A stretch of DNA of 64,000 bases from Salinicoccus roseus. Its GTDB lineage: Bacteria; Bacillota; Bacilli; Staphylococcales; Salinicoccaceae. Position 1 is the stretch's first letter. The number at the start of each line of letters is the position of its first letter. Below the pieces are notes generated by a model, which did no database searches, was not told the DNA's origin, and was given only the letters and a program-made list of their open reading frames with translations. Made by a program: the position numbers and the translations under genes. The stretch is taken from NCBI RefSeq assembly GCF_003814515.1, contig NZ_RKQJ01000001.1, positions 682,001 to 746,000 on the forward strand. Reading direction: 5' to 3'. This document shows positions 8,831 through 18,139 of the stretch, one piece after another.

Positions 8831-9457
8831 CTATTCATCTCTGGATTGTATCATAATTATCGGTTCATCTGTATGCACAATTGCAGTTGCACCGAGAAAT
8901 TCATTGCTGATGGTCAGCGTCGCCCCGAGTTTCAGACGCTCCTTTTCAAGATTATACTCAAACCCTTCAAGCGTCAATGAAGTGCCTTCCACAAAGGGAA
9001 TGAATGATACATACCGCATCGTTTCCACCTTTTCGACCTCATGTGTACCGGCATCAAGACGCCGCATGACATTCTGCGCATCGATGAGCGTAATGTCGAT
9101 GCCGTCGAAAGCACCGTGCATCAGCAGGAAGATATTGCCGAGGGTATGATCCAGCCGCCCCCCGATTGCACCATAGACATCTATCGACTGACAGCCCCGC
9201 TCGACAAGGTCCTTCAGGCACATCTCAAGATCCGTATCATCTTTCCGCGAAGGGACGGGTGCCACTTCCATATGCCGGTTTATGAATGCCCATTCCGACG
9301 CGTCCACCGAGTCGAAGTCCCCATACGTGAAATCGGGGACGATGCCTTCCTTGAGCAGCAGGTAGACGCCGCGGTCCACCCCGGCCCAGCTTTCATCCCG
9401 CCTTTCGTCCGGAAAGCCCGTGCCGTCCTCCCGGATCAGGACATTGATGTGCTTCAC
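8831..9457 (-). CDS. thiN: Thiamine diphosphokinase
   Basis: 208 residues. Transfers pyrophosphate from ATP to thiamine to give thiamine diphosphate. Motifs visible: GDFDSVD, KDDTDLEMCL and YGAIGGRLDHTLGN, the substrate and Mg-binding elements of the family. The ATG overlaps the rpe stop by 4 bases. The rsgA-rpe-thiN order is conserved in Bacillales. Confidence 0.94.
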   Translation of the reverse strand: MKHINVLIREDGTGFPDERRDESWAGVDRGVYLLLKEGIVPDFTYGDFDSVDASEWAFINRHMEVAPVPSRKDDTDLEMCLKDLVERGCQSIDVYGAIGGRLDHTLGNIFLLMHGAFDGIDITLIDAQNVMRRLDAGTHEVEKVETMRYVSFIPFVEGTSLTLEGFEYNLEKERLKLGATLTISNEFLGATAIVHTDEPIIMIQSRDE

Positions 9458-10098
9458 TGCTTCATCTTCCTGACCGCTTCCTGCCAGTCCGGTGATTTGA
9501 ACAGGTGGGACCCGCTGACGAGAAGGTCCGCTCCCGCTTCCCTGCAGCGTTCTGCCGTCTCCTGGTTGATGCCGCCGTCCACTTCGATTTCATACCCGTA
9601 TCCATTTTCACGCCGCACCGCATCCAGTTCCCCGACCTTGTCCAGACAAGTATCGATGAACTTCTGGCCCCCGAACCCCGGATTGACCGTCATGATCAGT
9701 ATGAAGTCGATTTCAGACAGCAGATGCCGTATATGTTCGATCGGGGTGTGGGGATTCAGTGCAATCCCCGCCTTCATGCCGCTCTGCTGGATGCGCTGCA
9801 TCAGCCTGTGCGGATGGTTGGTCGCTTCTATATGGAAGGATACCATGTCGATTCCGAGCCCGCTGAATTCATCGATGAACTGTTCGGGATCGAGCGTCAT
9901 GAGGTGCACGTCGAGCGGGATGGAAGCGGTCCGGCTGATCGCTTCGACGACCGGCAAGCCGTAGGAAATGTTCGGCACGAACTGTCCGTCCATGATGTCC
10001 AGATGGAAGATGTCCGCTCCTGCCGCCTCCATTTCTTCAATTTCATGCCCAAGTTTAGTGAAATCACTCGCAAGCAGTGAAGGAAGTACTTTTGTCAT
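9454..10098 (-). CDS. rpe: Ribulose-phosphate 3-epimerase
   Basis: 214 residues from the ATG at 10098, preceded by AAAGGCGAG; an upstream in-frame extension overlaps rsgA and is not the start. TIM-barrel epimerase of the pentose phosphate pathway (D-ribulose 5-phosphate to D-xylulose 5-phosphate). Active-site segments: LPSLLASDF, FHLDIMDGQFVPN (metal-binding His and catalytic Asp), MTVNPGFGGQKF and VDGGINQET. It starts one base after the rsgA stop. Confidence 0.96.
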   Translation of the reverse strand: MTKVLPSLLASDFTKLGHEIEEMEAAGADIFHLDIMDGQFVPNISYGLPVVEAISRTASIPLDVHLMTLDPEQFIDEFSGLGIDMVSFHIEATNHPHRLMQRIQQSGMKAGIALNPHTPIEHIRHLLSEIDFILIMTVNPGFGGQKFIDTCLDKVGELDAVRRENGYGYEIEVDGGINQETAERCREAGADLLVSGSHLFKSPDWQEAVRKMKQ

Positions 10099-10099
10099 A

Positions 10100-10966
10100 T
10101 CAATATCTCGCCTTTCTGTTTTCGATTTCCTGATAGATGGCCAGGTAGCTGTCATAGCGGCTGGCTGCAAGTTCCCCTTCAGCCACCGCCTGCTTCACCC
10201 CGCATTTTGGTTCGTTGATGTGCTGGCACTCCCTGAATTTGCATGCTTCGCTGAAACTGTTGAAGTCCGGGAAGCAGAACTTCAGGTTGTATTTATCGAG
10301 TTCAGTGAACTCTATTGTACTGAACCCCGGTGTGTCTGCAATCAGCCCCCCGCCGATCTCCACAAGCTCGACGTGCCTAGTCGTATGCTTGCCCCGGTTC
10401 AGTGCATTCGATATTTCTGCAGTGTTCAGTTCAAGATCCGGGACGAGTGTGTTCAGCAGCGTCGATTTCCCGACACCGGACTGGCCAGCCAGGACGCTGA
10501 TTTTGTCCCTGAATATTTCCTGCAGATCTTCGTTGATCTGGTCCCGGTCGGTAAAATGGATGTCGTATATGGGCTTGTAGACCGACGCGATCTCATCCAG
10601 GGAAGCGTCGTCCTCCAGCAGGTCCGTCTTCGTGATGACGATGACCGGCTCGATGTCATGCGCTTCGGCATAGGCAAGGAAACGGTCCAGAAGATAGTAG
10701 CTGAATTCCGGGGACTTCATGCTCATCGCAATCAGCACCTGGTCGATATTGGCGATCGGCGGACGCATGAGTGCATTTTTACGTTCATGTATCTCCCCGA
10801 TGTATCCCTCATCCTCATTTTCAACCTGGAAGGTGACGATGTCCCCGACCAATGGTGATTCCTTCGTTTTCCTGAAGAGCCCGCGGGCCCGTGTTTCATA
10901 AATTGCACCTTCGGCCTCCACATAGTAGAAGCCGCTGAGCGCTTTTGTAATCCTACCTTTTAGCAT
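10100..10966 (-). CDS. rsgA: Ribosome small-subunit-dependent GTPase RsgA
   Basis: 288 residues. Circularly permuted GTPase that helps late 30S maturation. N-terminal OB fold (~1-65), then the permuted G domain: G4 VITKTDLL precedes G1 GQSGVGKST and G3 DTPGF. The C-terminal zinc knuckle is C-x7-C-x-H-x5-C (KFRECQHINEPKCGV region). First gene of the rsgA-rpe-thiN-DUF554 operon. A weak -10 TATAAT on the minus strand at 10993-10998 may be its promoter. Confidence 0.96.
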   Translation of the reverse strand: MLKGRITKALSGFYYVEAEGAIYETRARGLFRKTKESPLVGDIVTFQVENEDEGYIGEIHERKNALMRPPIANIDQVLIAMSMKSPEFSYYLLDRFLAYAEAHDIEPVIVITKTDLLEDDASLDEIASVYKPIYDIHFTDRDQINEDLQEIFRDKISVLAGQSGVGKSTLLNTLVPDLELNTAEISNALNRGKHTTRHVELVEIGGGLIADTPGFSTIEFTELDKYNLKFCFPDFNSFSEACKFRECQHINEPKCGVKQAVAEGELAASRYDSYLAIYQEIENRKARY

Positions 10967-11055
10967 ACCTCACCCCGAAATAGTTTTTCTCCATTATAAC
11001 AGTTACCCTCTTTATGATAAAATATGACTATCACTTTCACTAAGGAGGAATCATT

Positions 11056-11361
11056 ATGGCAGAATCAATTGATGCAAATGATGTACAAAACGTTCCGCAG
11101 GATGAAAACAATGTGCTCATCGATGTAAGGGAACGTGATGAACTGGAGGAGACGGGCTTCGTACCCGGCGCCGAGCATTATCCGATGTCCAGCATCGACA
11201 GTGCCCTTCCAAGCCTTGATAAGGACAAGAAGTACTATGTGATGTGCCGCTCCGGCAAGAGGAGTGCACAGGTGCAGAACTATCTCCTCGACAACGGCTA
11301 CGATGCAGTGAACGTGGAAGGCGGCATACTGGGCTATGACGGTCCGGTCAACCACCTGTAG
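11056..11361 (+). CDS. Rhodanese-like single-domain sulfurtransferase
   Basis: 101 residues. The active-site loop CRSGKRS (Cys at ~76) and the LIDVRERDELEETGFVPGA stretch define a single rhodanese domain. It probably carries persulfide sulfur; the physiological acceptor is not known. The start ATG is preceded by AAGGAGG. It stands alone between rsgA and the chelatase-like gene and ends at a strong terminator. Confidence 0.9.
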   Translation: MAESIDANDVQNVPQDENNVLIDVRERDELEETGFVPGAEHYPMSSIDSALPSLDKDKKYYVMCRSGKRSAQVQNYLLDNGYDAVNVEGGILGYDGPVNHL

Positions 11362-11370
11362 CATTCAAAA

Positions 11371-11395
11371 AGGCACCCCTGGGGTGCCTTTTTTT
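11371..11395. terminator. Bidirectional terminator, rhodanese / sirB-like gene
   Basis: Perfect AGGCACCCC/GGGGTGCCT stem with A run before and seven T after. It serves both convergent genes; the minus-strand gene's stop lies at its right edge. Confidence 0.93.
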
Positions 11396-12086
11396 AATGA
11401 TTTTCCATATGATCCATGATGATTTCCTTCAGTACCGGATCGAAATTGACGGACGGCGTAAAGGTCATGGCCGACTCCGGTAGCACTTCAAGGAGCGCCT
11501 CCTTCATTCTTCCGGTCAGGAAACCGTCTTCCAGGGCGATCGGGACGATGATGAAGTCACCGGATCTGTCCAGCTGCTCCAGCAAGCCGTCTACGGCCAA
11601 CGCACCATAGAGCGCAGCCGGATAGGCCGGCAGCCCGATATCAAGCTGTGAAACCAGCCTTTCCAGTTCATCATCCGCTTCCGGATGGTCGGCATTGCCA
11701 TGCGCCATCACTATGACCGTCCCGCTGCTGTGTGGCGCCTCGGCCACACGCCGCTCTACAAGACGGGCCACATGGGGATGTGTTCCCATTGGAGGCGCAA
11801 CCGTCCAGCTCATGTCTTCATATTTTTCTTCAATATGCCGAAATGCTTCCGGTATGTCCCTGGAATAGTGCGAGGCGGAGAAGAAGAGGACCGGTACGAT
11901 GTTGAAGTTGCGCGCCCCTTCTTCCGCCAGCCCGTCCACCACCTGGCAGACGCTCCGTTCCGTACTTTCTATGAACGCCACGCTGTACTGACCGTGTGGT
12001 GCCATCAGAGCATCCAGGCGTTCTTCCAGCACTGAATTGCGCGCCTCCCTCTTTGATCCATGCATGACGATGATGTCGTGTGCCAT
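11394..12086 (-). CDS. SirB/CbiX-type sirohydrochlorin chelatase-like protein
   Basis: 230 residues with two chelatase-type halves. The first carries the metal-ligand motif MHGSKREARN and VPVLFFSASHYSRDIPEA; the second repeats with VMAHGNADHPEADDELE and IVPIALEDGFLTGRMKEA. This is the two-lobed layout of SirB, which inserts Fe2+ into sirohydrochlorin to make siroheme, but cobalt or nickel cannot be excluded. No siroheme pathway neighbour is present. The ATG follows GAGGAGGGATTGA. Function is inferred from the fold. Confidence 0.75.
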   Translation of the reverse strand: MAHDIIVMHGSKREARNSVLEERLDALMAPHGQYSVAFIESTERSVCQVVDGLAEEGARNFNIVPVLFFSASHYSRDIPEAFRHIEEKYEDMSWTVAPPMGTHPHVARLVERRVAEAPHSSGTVIVMAHGNADHPEADDELERLVSQLDIGLPAYPAALYGALAVDGLLEQLDRSGDFIIVPIALEDGFLTGRMKEALLEVLPESAMTFTPSVNFDPVLKEIIMDHMENH

Positions 12087-12182
12087 TCAATCCCTCCTCA
12101 ACTGAATTATAGCAGTTATCCTTTCATTTTCCATGCTGCAATTCCTTACATAGAGGGTATGTGGACAGGGAGGTGATGCCGA

Positions 12183-12956
12183 GTGACAATTTCGAACCCC
12201 CTGCTCATATTCTTTCTGGGCATGCTTGCGTACCTTGGTGCCAAGCTGATCGACTTCTTCATCGCAAAAGTATACGAGTACATGTGGAATGCCCACGTCA
12301 AGGACTGGTTCGTCCGTGGACTCAACAGCGGCAGCCGGGTGATCGCATGGATCGAGGCTTCCCCGCTCTTCAATTCCATCTTCCGTTCCATATTCATGAA
12401 GGATATAGAATACGGGGAATATGAAGGGGAGGAACGCTACTTCAGTGTGAGGGACAAGGTGATCACAGAACTTGCGACGATGATGGAACCTGGGCGCTAC
12501 TACACCTTCAGTGAACTGTTCGCCCTTCTGAAGCCGGTGATTCCCGAGCTGTTCGACGAATCGGACAAGAAGGACCGCACTGCCGTCCTGGAAGGTGCCA
12601 TCAAACAGCTGGAGCTCGATCCCAAAACACATTTCAGCCAGACCATCATCGAGAATAAACGGTATTTCCATATTCCCGGCAGCCAGGAAGACGGCAGTCT
12701 GCAGCCGATTGTCGAAAAGGTGAGGCGGCATATTCCAGAAGTGATGAAGCCGGGAGAGGAATACACCTTCTCAGCGCTGCTCGCTGCACTGGCTGAGGCC
12801 GTCCCCGAGCTGCATGACCCGGATCAGGACCGCCTCCGTGTCGGCGTCCTTCAGAGTGTCATCAACCGCCTGGACCAGACGCCCGTCCCCGGCTTTGAAG
12901 TGGCCGTGTCCTCAGACAGCACCAAACGCTTCAAATACACCGATCCCGGATCATGA
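12183..12956 (+). CDS. Unrecognised membrane-anchored protein with a tandemly duplicated domain
   Basis: 257 residues starting at GTG (AGGGAGGTGATGCCGA upstream). One N-terminal hydrophobic segment (~5-28) is followed by a linker and two related ~76-residue repeats, ~90-166 and ~178-254. Shared positions include MEPGRYYTFSELFALL versus MKPGEEYTFSALLAAL, then VIPELFD versus AVPELHD, then a DR..VL...I..L.LDP-like stretch. The repeats look helical with a winged-helix-like feel, but I do not recognise the family. It lies between the chelatase-like gene (divergent) and the P450 (convergent). Confidence 0.8.
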   Translation: MTISNPLLIFFLGMLAYLGAKLIDFFIAKVYEYMWNAHVKDWFVRGLNSGSRVIAWIEASPLFNSIFRSIFMKDIEYGEYEGEERYFSVRDKVITELATMMEPGRYYTFSELFALLKPVIPELFDESDKKDRTAVLEGAIKQLELDPKTHFSQTIIENKRYFHIPGSQEDGSLQPIVEKVRRHIPEVMKPGEEYTFSALLAALAEAVPELHDPDQDRLRVGVLQSVINRLDQTPVPGFEVAVSSDSTKRFKYTDPGS

Positions 12957-12964
12957 TCACGCCT

Positions 12965-12999
12965 AAAAAGCCCTTCCACAGCCTTGCTGTGGGAGGGCT
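12965..12999 (-). terminator. Terminator of the P450 gene
   Basis: Fourteen-base stem (AGCCCTTCCACAGC/GCTGTGGGAGGGCT with one G:T pair, loop 12983-12985); on the minus strand it is followed by a short T run (12965-12969). There is no T run on the plus strand. Confidence 0.8.
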
Positions 13000-13012
13000 T
13001 CGTCCTGATATC

Positions 13013-14284
13013 CTATTTGCGGTCGACCTTCTCCGCGACATTCTCGATGATGAATCCGCTCTTGATGTATCCCGGAATGCTGTTGAGGTCCACTGTAAGA
13101 TCCTGTTCTGGCACATCGTATGTGATTTTGCCGGCGAAGTATTTCATCGTCTCTTCCATGATGATGATGGTCATCCACTCTCCTGCACAGCGGTGGTTCG
13201 TGTAATAGTCCCCGCCACCCTGCGGAATGAGGTCGAATGGACTGCCATCCCAGTCCAGGAAGCGTTCCGGATAGAATTCGTCTGCATTCTCGAATACATC
13301 GTCCTGGTGCATCGTGCCGTAGATGTCCAGCACCAGCATCGTGTCCTTCTCGATGTCATGACCCTCAAACTGGATATCCGTTTTGGCCTTTCCAGGGAGG
13401 AATGGAACGAACGGATAGAAACGTCTGACTTCCTGGGAGAACATGTAGGCGTAATCCGGGTCATTATTGATCTTTTCTTTTGAAATTGGATATTCGTGCA
13501 TGGCAAGCAGTCCGAATGATACAAAACGGTTGATTGCAATCAGTGGACGGAATGTGTTCATGAGGTCGATTGCACAGAGTCTGGAATCCATAGGATTACC
13601 CTTGTAGTCTTCCCAATGGGCAAACTCGTATAGTGCCGTACCCTCTGGAGGGAATATCTTCCCTTTGCGCGTCTGGATGATCTGATCTTCGAGCCAGTCC
13701 TCGACACGGCGGCGGGCAGCTACGGATTCTTTATAGCCTTTGAACGCAGTACCCAGTCCTTTGAAGGAGTCGATCATGATGTCCATATCTGTAGCGATCT
13801 CTTCAATCTTCTCTTCCGGCGCCTGGACACCTGCCCATTTCGTACCGACTTTGGTCAGCAGTATGATGGATTCCCTGTAGATGTTGATCTGGTCCATCTG
13901 CTCCATCCTGTGAGTGTTCATGTACCAGTGGTTGCGCGTCAGTTCCCTGAGATGCTTCAGATTGCCTTCCGTCATCAAAGACATGAAGAGCGCCTTCCTG
14001 TCGATGTGCTTCTTCCCTGTTGTCGTGTGGATGGCGCCTTTACCGAACAGCGTGTTCACGAGACGTTTCGGAAGCGTCCCTGAACGTTCCGTCTTATCGT
14101 TGTCGTAGAAGAGCTCGGCAGCCTTCTTGCCGCTGATGACTAAGACGCGTTTACCGCCTAGTGCCCGCGTCTCGAAGATGTTTTCCGCTCCGAGGCGTCT
14201 TCTCTGGTTCGTTGTATAGAGGTAGCCCTCTTTCATGACTTTCAGAGTGTTATCGAGACCCTTGTGCTTCTTGATTGTGCTCAT
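13013..14284 (-). CDS. oleT: CYP152 peroxygenase, OleT-like fatty acid decarboxylase
   Basis: 423 residues, collinear with the Jeotgalicoccus OleT family of H2O2-dependent P450s. Cys366 (HRCAGEW) is the heme ligand; Arg246 in NTFRPLIAINR is the carboxylate-binding arginine; His86 in GKGAIHT aligns with OleT His85, the residue that distinguishes terminal-alkene-forming decarboxylases from the Gln-bearing hydroxylase P450-BSbeta, and Phe80 matches OleT Phe79. It would turn long-chain fatty acids into 1-alkenes plus CO2, with some alpha/beta-hydroxylation. Its own promoter and terminator are visible. No redox partner is encoded nearby, as expected for a peroxygenase. Confidence 0.9.
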   Translation of the reverse strand: MSTIKKHKGLDNTLKVMKEGYLYTTNQRRRLGAENIFETRALGGKRVLVISGKKAAELFYDNDKTERSGTLPKRLVNTLFGKGAIHTTTGKKHIDRKALFMSLMTEGNLKHLRELTRNHWYMNTHRMEQMDQINIYRESIILLTKVGTKWAGVQAPEEKIEEIATDMDIMIDSFKGLGTAFKGYKESVAARRRVEDWLEDQIIQTRKGKIFPPEGTALYEFAHWEDYKGNPMDSRLCAIDLMNTFRPLIAINRFVSFGLLAMHEYPISKEKINNDPDYAYMFSQEVRRFYPFVPFLPGKAKTDIQFEGHDIEKDTMLVLDIYGTMHQDDVFENADEFYPERFLDWDGSPFDLIPQGGGDYYTNHRCAGEWMTIIIMEETMKYFAGKITYDVPEQDLTVDLNSIPGYIKSGFIIENVAEKVDRK

Positions 14285-14316
14285 AAATTTTCCTCCAATT
14301 TCAGTATTCCTATCTC

Positions 14317-14346
14317 ATTATATATAAATCATTGCATATATGCCAA
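14317..14346 (-). promoter_or_regulatory. Promoter of the OleT-like P450
   Basis: Minus strand: -35 TTGGCA (14341-14346), 18-base spacer, perfect -10 TATAAT (14317-14322). It lies between the prkC stop and the P450 start, so the P450 is a separate transcript. Confidence 0.7.
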
Positions 14347-14349
14347 TAA

Positions 14350-16290
14350 TTACTCATATGGAATCTCTTCTTCACGCACGGTTTCTCCGTCACGTTCAAT
14401 GCGGTAGGCGGCCGTTTCTCCCTCCTGGATGATGAGGTTGAGTGTATATTCGGTATCCTCTGTAATCTCCAGCGTTTGGAACATCTCATCGATCGAATGT
14501 TCCTTGTCTTCTATGAAGATTTCGACGGTCTTCGCCTCAGGGGAATCCTCTTCGCCGTCTTCACCCTCCGGCGCCTCACCGCTCCCCTCCTTCGCCGGTG
14601 CCTCTTCAGCATCCGGCTCCGATTCATAGGGGATCGTGACCTCTTTGGCAAACTGCTTTTCATCCCGCGGCTCTTCGCCGAGCGAGACGATGAAGCGGAT
14701 GGTGGATCCGGGGACGAAGTTGCCGTAGCTTGGATCCTGGCTGATTACATGTCCGCTCTCCACATCAGTGCTGTAGGCTTCCTGTATCATTTCGACGTTG
14801 AACCCCTGGCTGGTGAGTTCCCTTTCCGCCGTTTCATAAGGCTGCCCCATATAATCCTGTATTTCGACAGTCTCCAGCCCCTGCGAGATCACGAGCCTCA
14901 GCGCCTCCTCTTCGGGATGCACTTCATCCCCGGCAGCGATCGATTGGGATATGATCGTCCCGGCTTCGGAATCATCATATATTTCATCGATCTCCACGGA
15001 GCTGAACCCGATGGTATCGACAGCACTTCTCACACCATTGTATTGTTCACCGGTGAAGTCCTCCATGACATAGGGTTCTTCACCCATGCTGACGGTGAAA
15101 TCCACTGCAGTGCCCCTTTCGGCCTCGCTGCCGGATGCCGGGGTGGTCTCGATGATCCTCCCGGATTCAATGGTGCTGCTGTAGACTTCGGTGACGTCCC
15201 CCTGTACGAGCGCATTCTCCTCGAGCAGCGGGCCGGCCTCCTCCATCGTCATCTCCTGCATATTCGGCACTTCCGCCGTCCTATTGCTTTGCCACATCAT
15301 GAACCCGGCTGCCAGCAGGGCTGCCATGGCAAGAAACAGAGGAATCAGCCACAGCAGTCCGCGCCGCTTTTTCCTGCCAGGGGCCGCCTCATCATCTGCT
15401 TCGGCCGGAGCGGCGGAGACCGCTGCGGTTTCGACCGTCTTTTCCCGGTCTTCCCGTACAGGGACCTTCCCTATGGGCCGGCCCTCCTTGAAATCATTCA
15501 GGGCGCGGAGGAGATCATCCACCTGGCGATATCGGTCATATGGATCCTTCCTGGTGCACCTGTAGACGATATTGGCAAGGTCTTCCGGGATCTGACGCTC
15601 TGATGAGATGTCTGGAAACGGTTCTGATATATGTTTCAGGGCGACCGACACAGGCGTCTCCCCATCGAACGGCAGCGTGCCTGTCAATAGCTCATAGAGC
15701 ACGATGCCGAATGAGTATATATCGGTCCGTTCGTCCGTCTTCTGGCCTTTGGCCTGCTCCGGGGAGATGTACTGCACGGAGCCCATCACCTGGTTGGTTT
15801 CCGTCATTTTGGTATCGCTGAGTGCCTTGGCGATGCCGAAATCGGTGATTTTGATCTGCTGCGCTTCATTCATCAGTATGTTCTGCGGTTTGATGTCCCT
15901 GTGTATGATGCCGGCATTATGTGCATGCCGCATCCCCCTGAGTGTCATTTCACTGATCCTGATGGCTTCCGCGATTTCAACCGGGTGGTTGTCCCGGATG
16001 AATTCCTTGAGTGTCGGACCATGGACGACTTCAGTCACCAGCAGATGGTATTCCTCCGATTCGTCGACATCCAGTACACTGACGATATTCGGATGGGCAA
16101 GGTGGATGGTGCTTTCCACTTCCCGCTGAAACCGCGCCTTCGACTTTTCACGGTTATGATGGTCCACTTTGATCAGCTTGACGACCACTTCCCGATCGAG
16201 GATGATGTCCCTGGCCAGATAGACGGAGCTCATTCCGCCGCCCAGATACTTCATCACTTCGTAGCGATCGGAGACGATCCGGCCGATCAC
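14350..16290 (-). CDS. prkC: PASTA-domain serine/threonine protein kinase
   Basis: 646 residues (GTG start overlapping the stp stop by 4 bases). Cytoplasmic Hanks-type kinase domain ~1-270: glycine loop LGGGMSSVYLA, VVKLIK lysine, HRDIKPQN catalytic loop, DFG. A basic stretch (GRKKRR) and transmembrane segment at ~310-332 lead into three extracellular PASTA repeats (~335-560), followed by an acidic linker and a ~60-residue C-terminal domain. It senses muropeptides or lipid II and regulates cell-wall metabolism; called PrkC, Stk1 or PknB in relatives. Paired with the phosphatase Stp upstream. Confidence 0.96.
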   Translation of the reverse strand: MIGRIVSDRYEVMKYLGGGMSSVYLARDIILDREVVVKLIKVDHHNREKSKARFQREVESTIHLAHPNIVSVLDVDESEEYHLLVTEVVHGPTLKEFIRDNHPVEIAEAIRISEMTLRGMRHAHNAGIIHRDIKPQNILMNEAQQIKITDFGIAKALSDTKMTETNQVMGSVQYISPEQAKGQKTDERTDIYSFGIVLYELLTGTLPFDGETPVSVALKHISEPFPDISSERQIPEDLANIVYRCTRKDPYDRYRQVDDLLRALNDFKEGRPIGKVPVREDREKTVETAAVSAAPAEADDEAAPGRKKRRGLLWLIPLFLAMAALLAAGFMMWQSNRTAEVPNMQEMTMEEAGPLLEENALVQGDVTEVYSSTIESGRIIETTPASGSEAERGTAVDFTVSMGEEPYVMEDFTGEQYNGVRSAVDTIGFSSVEIDEIYDDSEAGTIISQSIAAGDEVHPEEEALRLVISQGLETVEIQDYMGQPYETAERELTSQGFNVEMIQEAYSTDVESGHVISQDPSYGNFVPGSTIRFIVSLGEEPRDEKQFAKEVTIPYESEPDAEEAPAKEGSGEAPEGEDGEEDSPEAKTVEIFIEDKEHSIDEMFQTLEITEDTEYTLNLIIQEGETAAYRIERDGETVREEEIPYE

Positions 16291-17033
16291 TCCCCTTCAC
16301 TCGCCTTCAGATCAGCAAGCACCAGACTGATGTTGTCGGTGGATCCGCTCTTCAACGCCTGATCCACAAGCTGTGATGCCTTTTCTTCAAGCGCCCGCCC
16401 GCCCCGGGTGATGATGGCGTGCAGTTCACTGTCGTCGGGATCGTCCGTCAGTCCGTCGGAGGCAAGCAGAAGGTAGTCATACTGCCTGTTCCTCAGTCTG
16501 AAGACATCCGCCTGGATCAGACGGTCGGTGCCCATCGCCTTTGTAATGATGTTGCGCTTCGGGTGCACTTTGGCCTCCGCTTCTGTGATTTCCCCTGCAT
16601 CGACCAGCATGTTGACGAAGGAATGATCCTTCGTCACCTGCTCGATCGTGCGGTCATTCATGGCATAGGCCCTGGAGTCTCCGACATTGAGGATGATGAT
16701 TGTCTCTTCGATCACAGCAGCCAGCACAAGCGTTGTGCCCATGCCCTGGTATTCCGGGTTTTCCTGCTGGTAGTCGAACATCCGCCTGTTGATGTCCATT
16801 ACCAGACGGCGCAGGAATTCCACACCGTCTTCAACATTCAGCAAATTTTCATTTTCCCATGCGGCCCCAACTTCATCATGTACAAACCGGCTCGCCACAT
16901 CCCCGTACCGGTGACCGCCCATGCCATCCGATACGAGCATCAGCATCTGCCCCGTGCCATTTTTGAATATACCTGTAACATCTTCGTTGAGATCCCTGTA
17001 ATCCCCCCGAATACTCCGATCGATGACTTTCAA
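16287..17033 (-). CDS. stp: PP2C-type serine/threonine phosphatase
   Basis: 248 residues if started at the TTG at 17033, which has GGGGGAG six bases upstream (inside the rlmN stop region) and matches the usual ~247-residue length; reading can extend further upstream but only into rlmN. Metal-binding motifs: LNEDVTGIF, VSDGMGGH, LNVGDSRAY and ASDGLTDDP. Dephosphorylates PrkC and its substrates; the stp-prkC pair is conserved across Firmicutes (PrpC in Bacillus). Confidence 0.94.
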   Translation of the reverse strand: MKVIDRSIRGDYRDLNEDVTGIFKNGTGQMLMLVSDGMGGHRYGDVASRFVHDEVGAAWENENLLNVEDGVEFLRRLVMDINRRMFDYQQENPEYQGMGTTLVLAAVIEETIIILNVGDSRAYAMNDRTIEQVTKDHSFVNMLVDAGEITEAEAKVHPKRNIITKAMGTDRLIQADVFRLRNRQYDYLLLASDGLTDDPDDSELHAIITRGGRALEEKASQLVDQALKSGSTDNISLVLADLKASEGE

Positions 17034-17035
17034 GA

Positions 17036-18139
17036 CTACTCCCCCGTCTCCTGTTTGGATTCTTTTGCCCTGAGCTGTCCACACGCTGCATCGATGTCGG
17101 TGCCCTGCTCCCTTCTGAGGGTGGCGTTCACACCGCATTCGTTAAGCGTTTCAAGAAAATCGAATATATCGTCCTTGCTCGTCCTGACATAGTTCCGTTC
17201 CGGCACATGGTTGACCGGAATCAGGTTGACATGGCACTTGAGATCCTTGATCAGTTCACTCAGCGCGCGCGCATGTTCCGGCTGGTCATTGACGCCGCCG
17301 AACAGGCCGTATTCGAAAGTGACCCTGCGGTTCGTCTCCTGCTGATAATACTTGAGCGAATCCATCAGCTTGTCGATGTCATAGGCTTTATTGATCGGCA
17401 TCAGCCGCGTACGCGTCTCATTGTCCGCTGCATGCAGGCTGACCGCAAAGTTGATCTGTATATCCTCTTCCGCAAAATCATAGATCCTCGGTACGATGCC
17501 GCTCGTGGATACTGTGATGTGGCGTGCACCGATGTTCAGGCCATCATCATGATTGATGATCCTGATGAACTGCATCATCTGGACGTAGTTTTCGAAAGGT
17601 TCCCCGATGCCCATGATGACGATGCTGCTGACACGCTCATCCGTTTCATCGAGTGCCTTCTGTATCTGTACGACCTGGGAGACGATTTCCCCCGCTTCGA
17701 GGTTCCGCTTCAGTCCGCCAAGTGTAGAGGCGCAGAAGCTGCAGCCGATCTGGCAGCCGACCTGGGTCGTCACACATACCGAGTTGCCGTAGTCATGGCG
17801 CATCAGTACCGTCTCGATCGTGTAGCCGTCACGCAGGCGGAACAGGAATTTCATCGTTCCGTCTTCACTCTCCTGCCTGACCACGGTTTCAAGCGGATCC
17901 ATGCTGTAGTTTTCAGCGAGGGACTCCCGCATCGCCTTCGGCAGGTTCAGCATGTCATCGAAATGGTCGGCACGGTGTGTATAGAGCCACTCGAAGATCT
18001 GGCCGCCGCGGTACTTCTCCTCTCCCCATCCGATGGCGAGTTCTTCAAGATCCGAAAGGGATAGCGAGTAGATGGAGGGTTGGTCGAAATCGGGCTGCCT
18101 GTTGTTCTTTATCGGTTTTTTTGGTGGTCTTTGAATCAT
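17036..18139 (-). CDS. rlmN: Dual-specificity 23S rRNA/tRNA methyltransferase RlmN
   Basis: 367 residues. Radical-SAM enzyme that makes m2A2503 in 23S rRNA and m2A37 in tRNAs. The cluster-binding CQIGCSFC motif (C-x3-C-x2-C) is present, as are the conserved [13 protein letters not shown] segment and the C-terminal cysteine in DAACGQL that, with one in the core, forms the methyl-transfer pair. The ATG overlaps the rsmB stop (ATGA). Confidence 0.96.
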   Translation of the reverse strand: MIQRPPKKPIKNNRQPDFDQPSIYSLSLSDLEELAIGWGEEKYRGGQIFEWLYTHRADHFDDMLNLPKAMRESLAENYSMDPLETVVRQESEDGTMKFLFRLRDGYTIETVLMRHDYGNSVCVTTQVGCQIGCSFCASTLGGLKRNLEAGEIVSQVVQIQKALDETDERVSSIVIMGIGEPFENYVQMMQFIRIINHDDGLNIGARHITVSTSGIVPRIYDFAEEDIQINFAVSLHAADNETRTRLMPINKAYDIDKLMDSLKYYQQETNRRVTFEYGLFGGVNDQPEHARALSELIKDLKCHVNLIPVNHVPERNYVRTSKDDIFDFLETLNECGVNATLRREQGTDIDAACGQLRAKESKQETGE

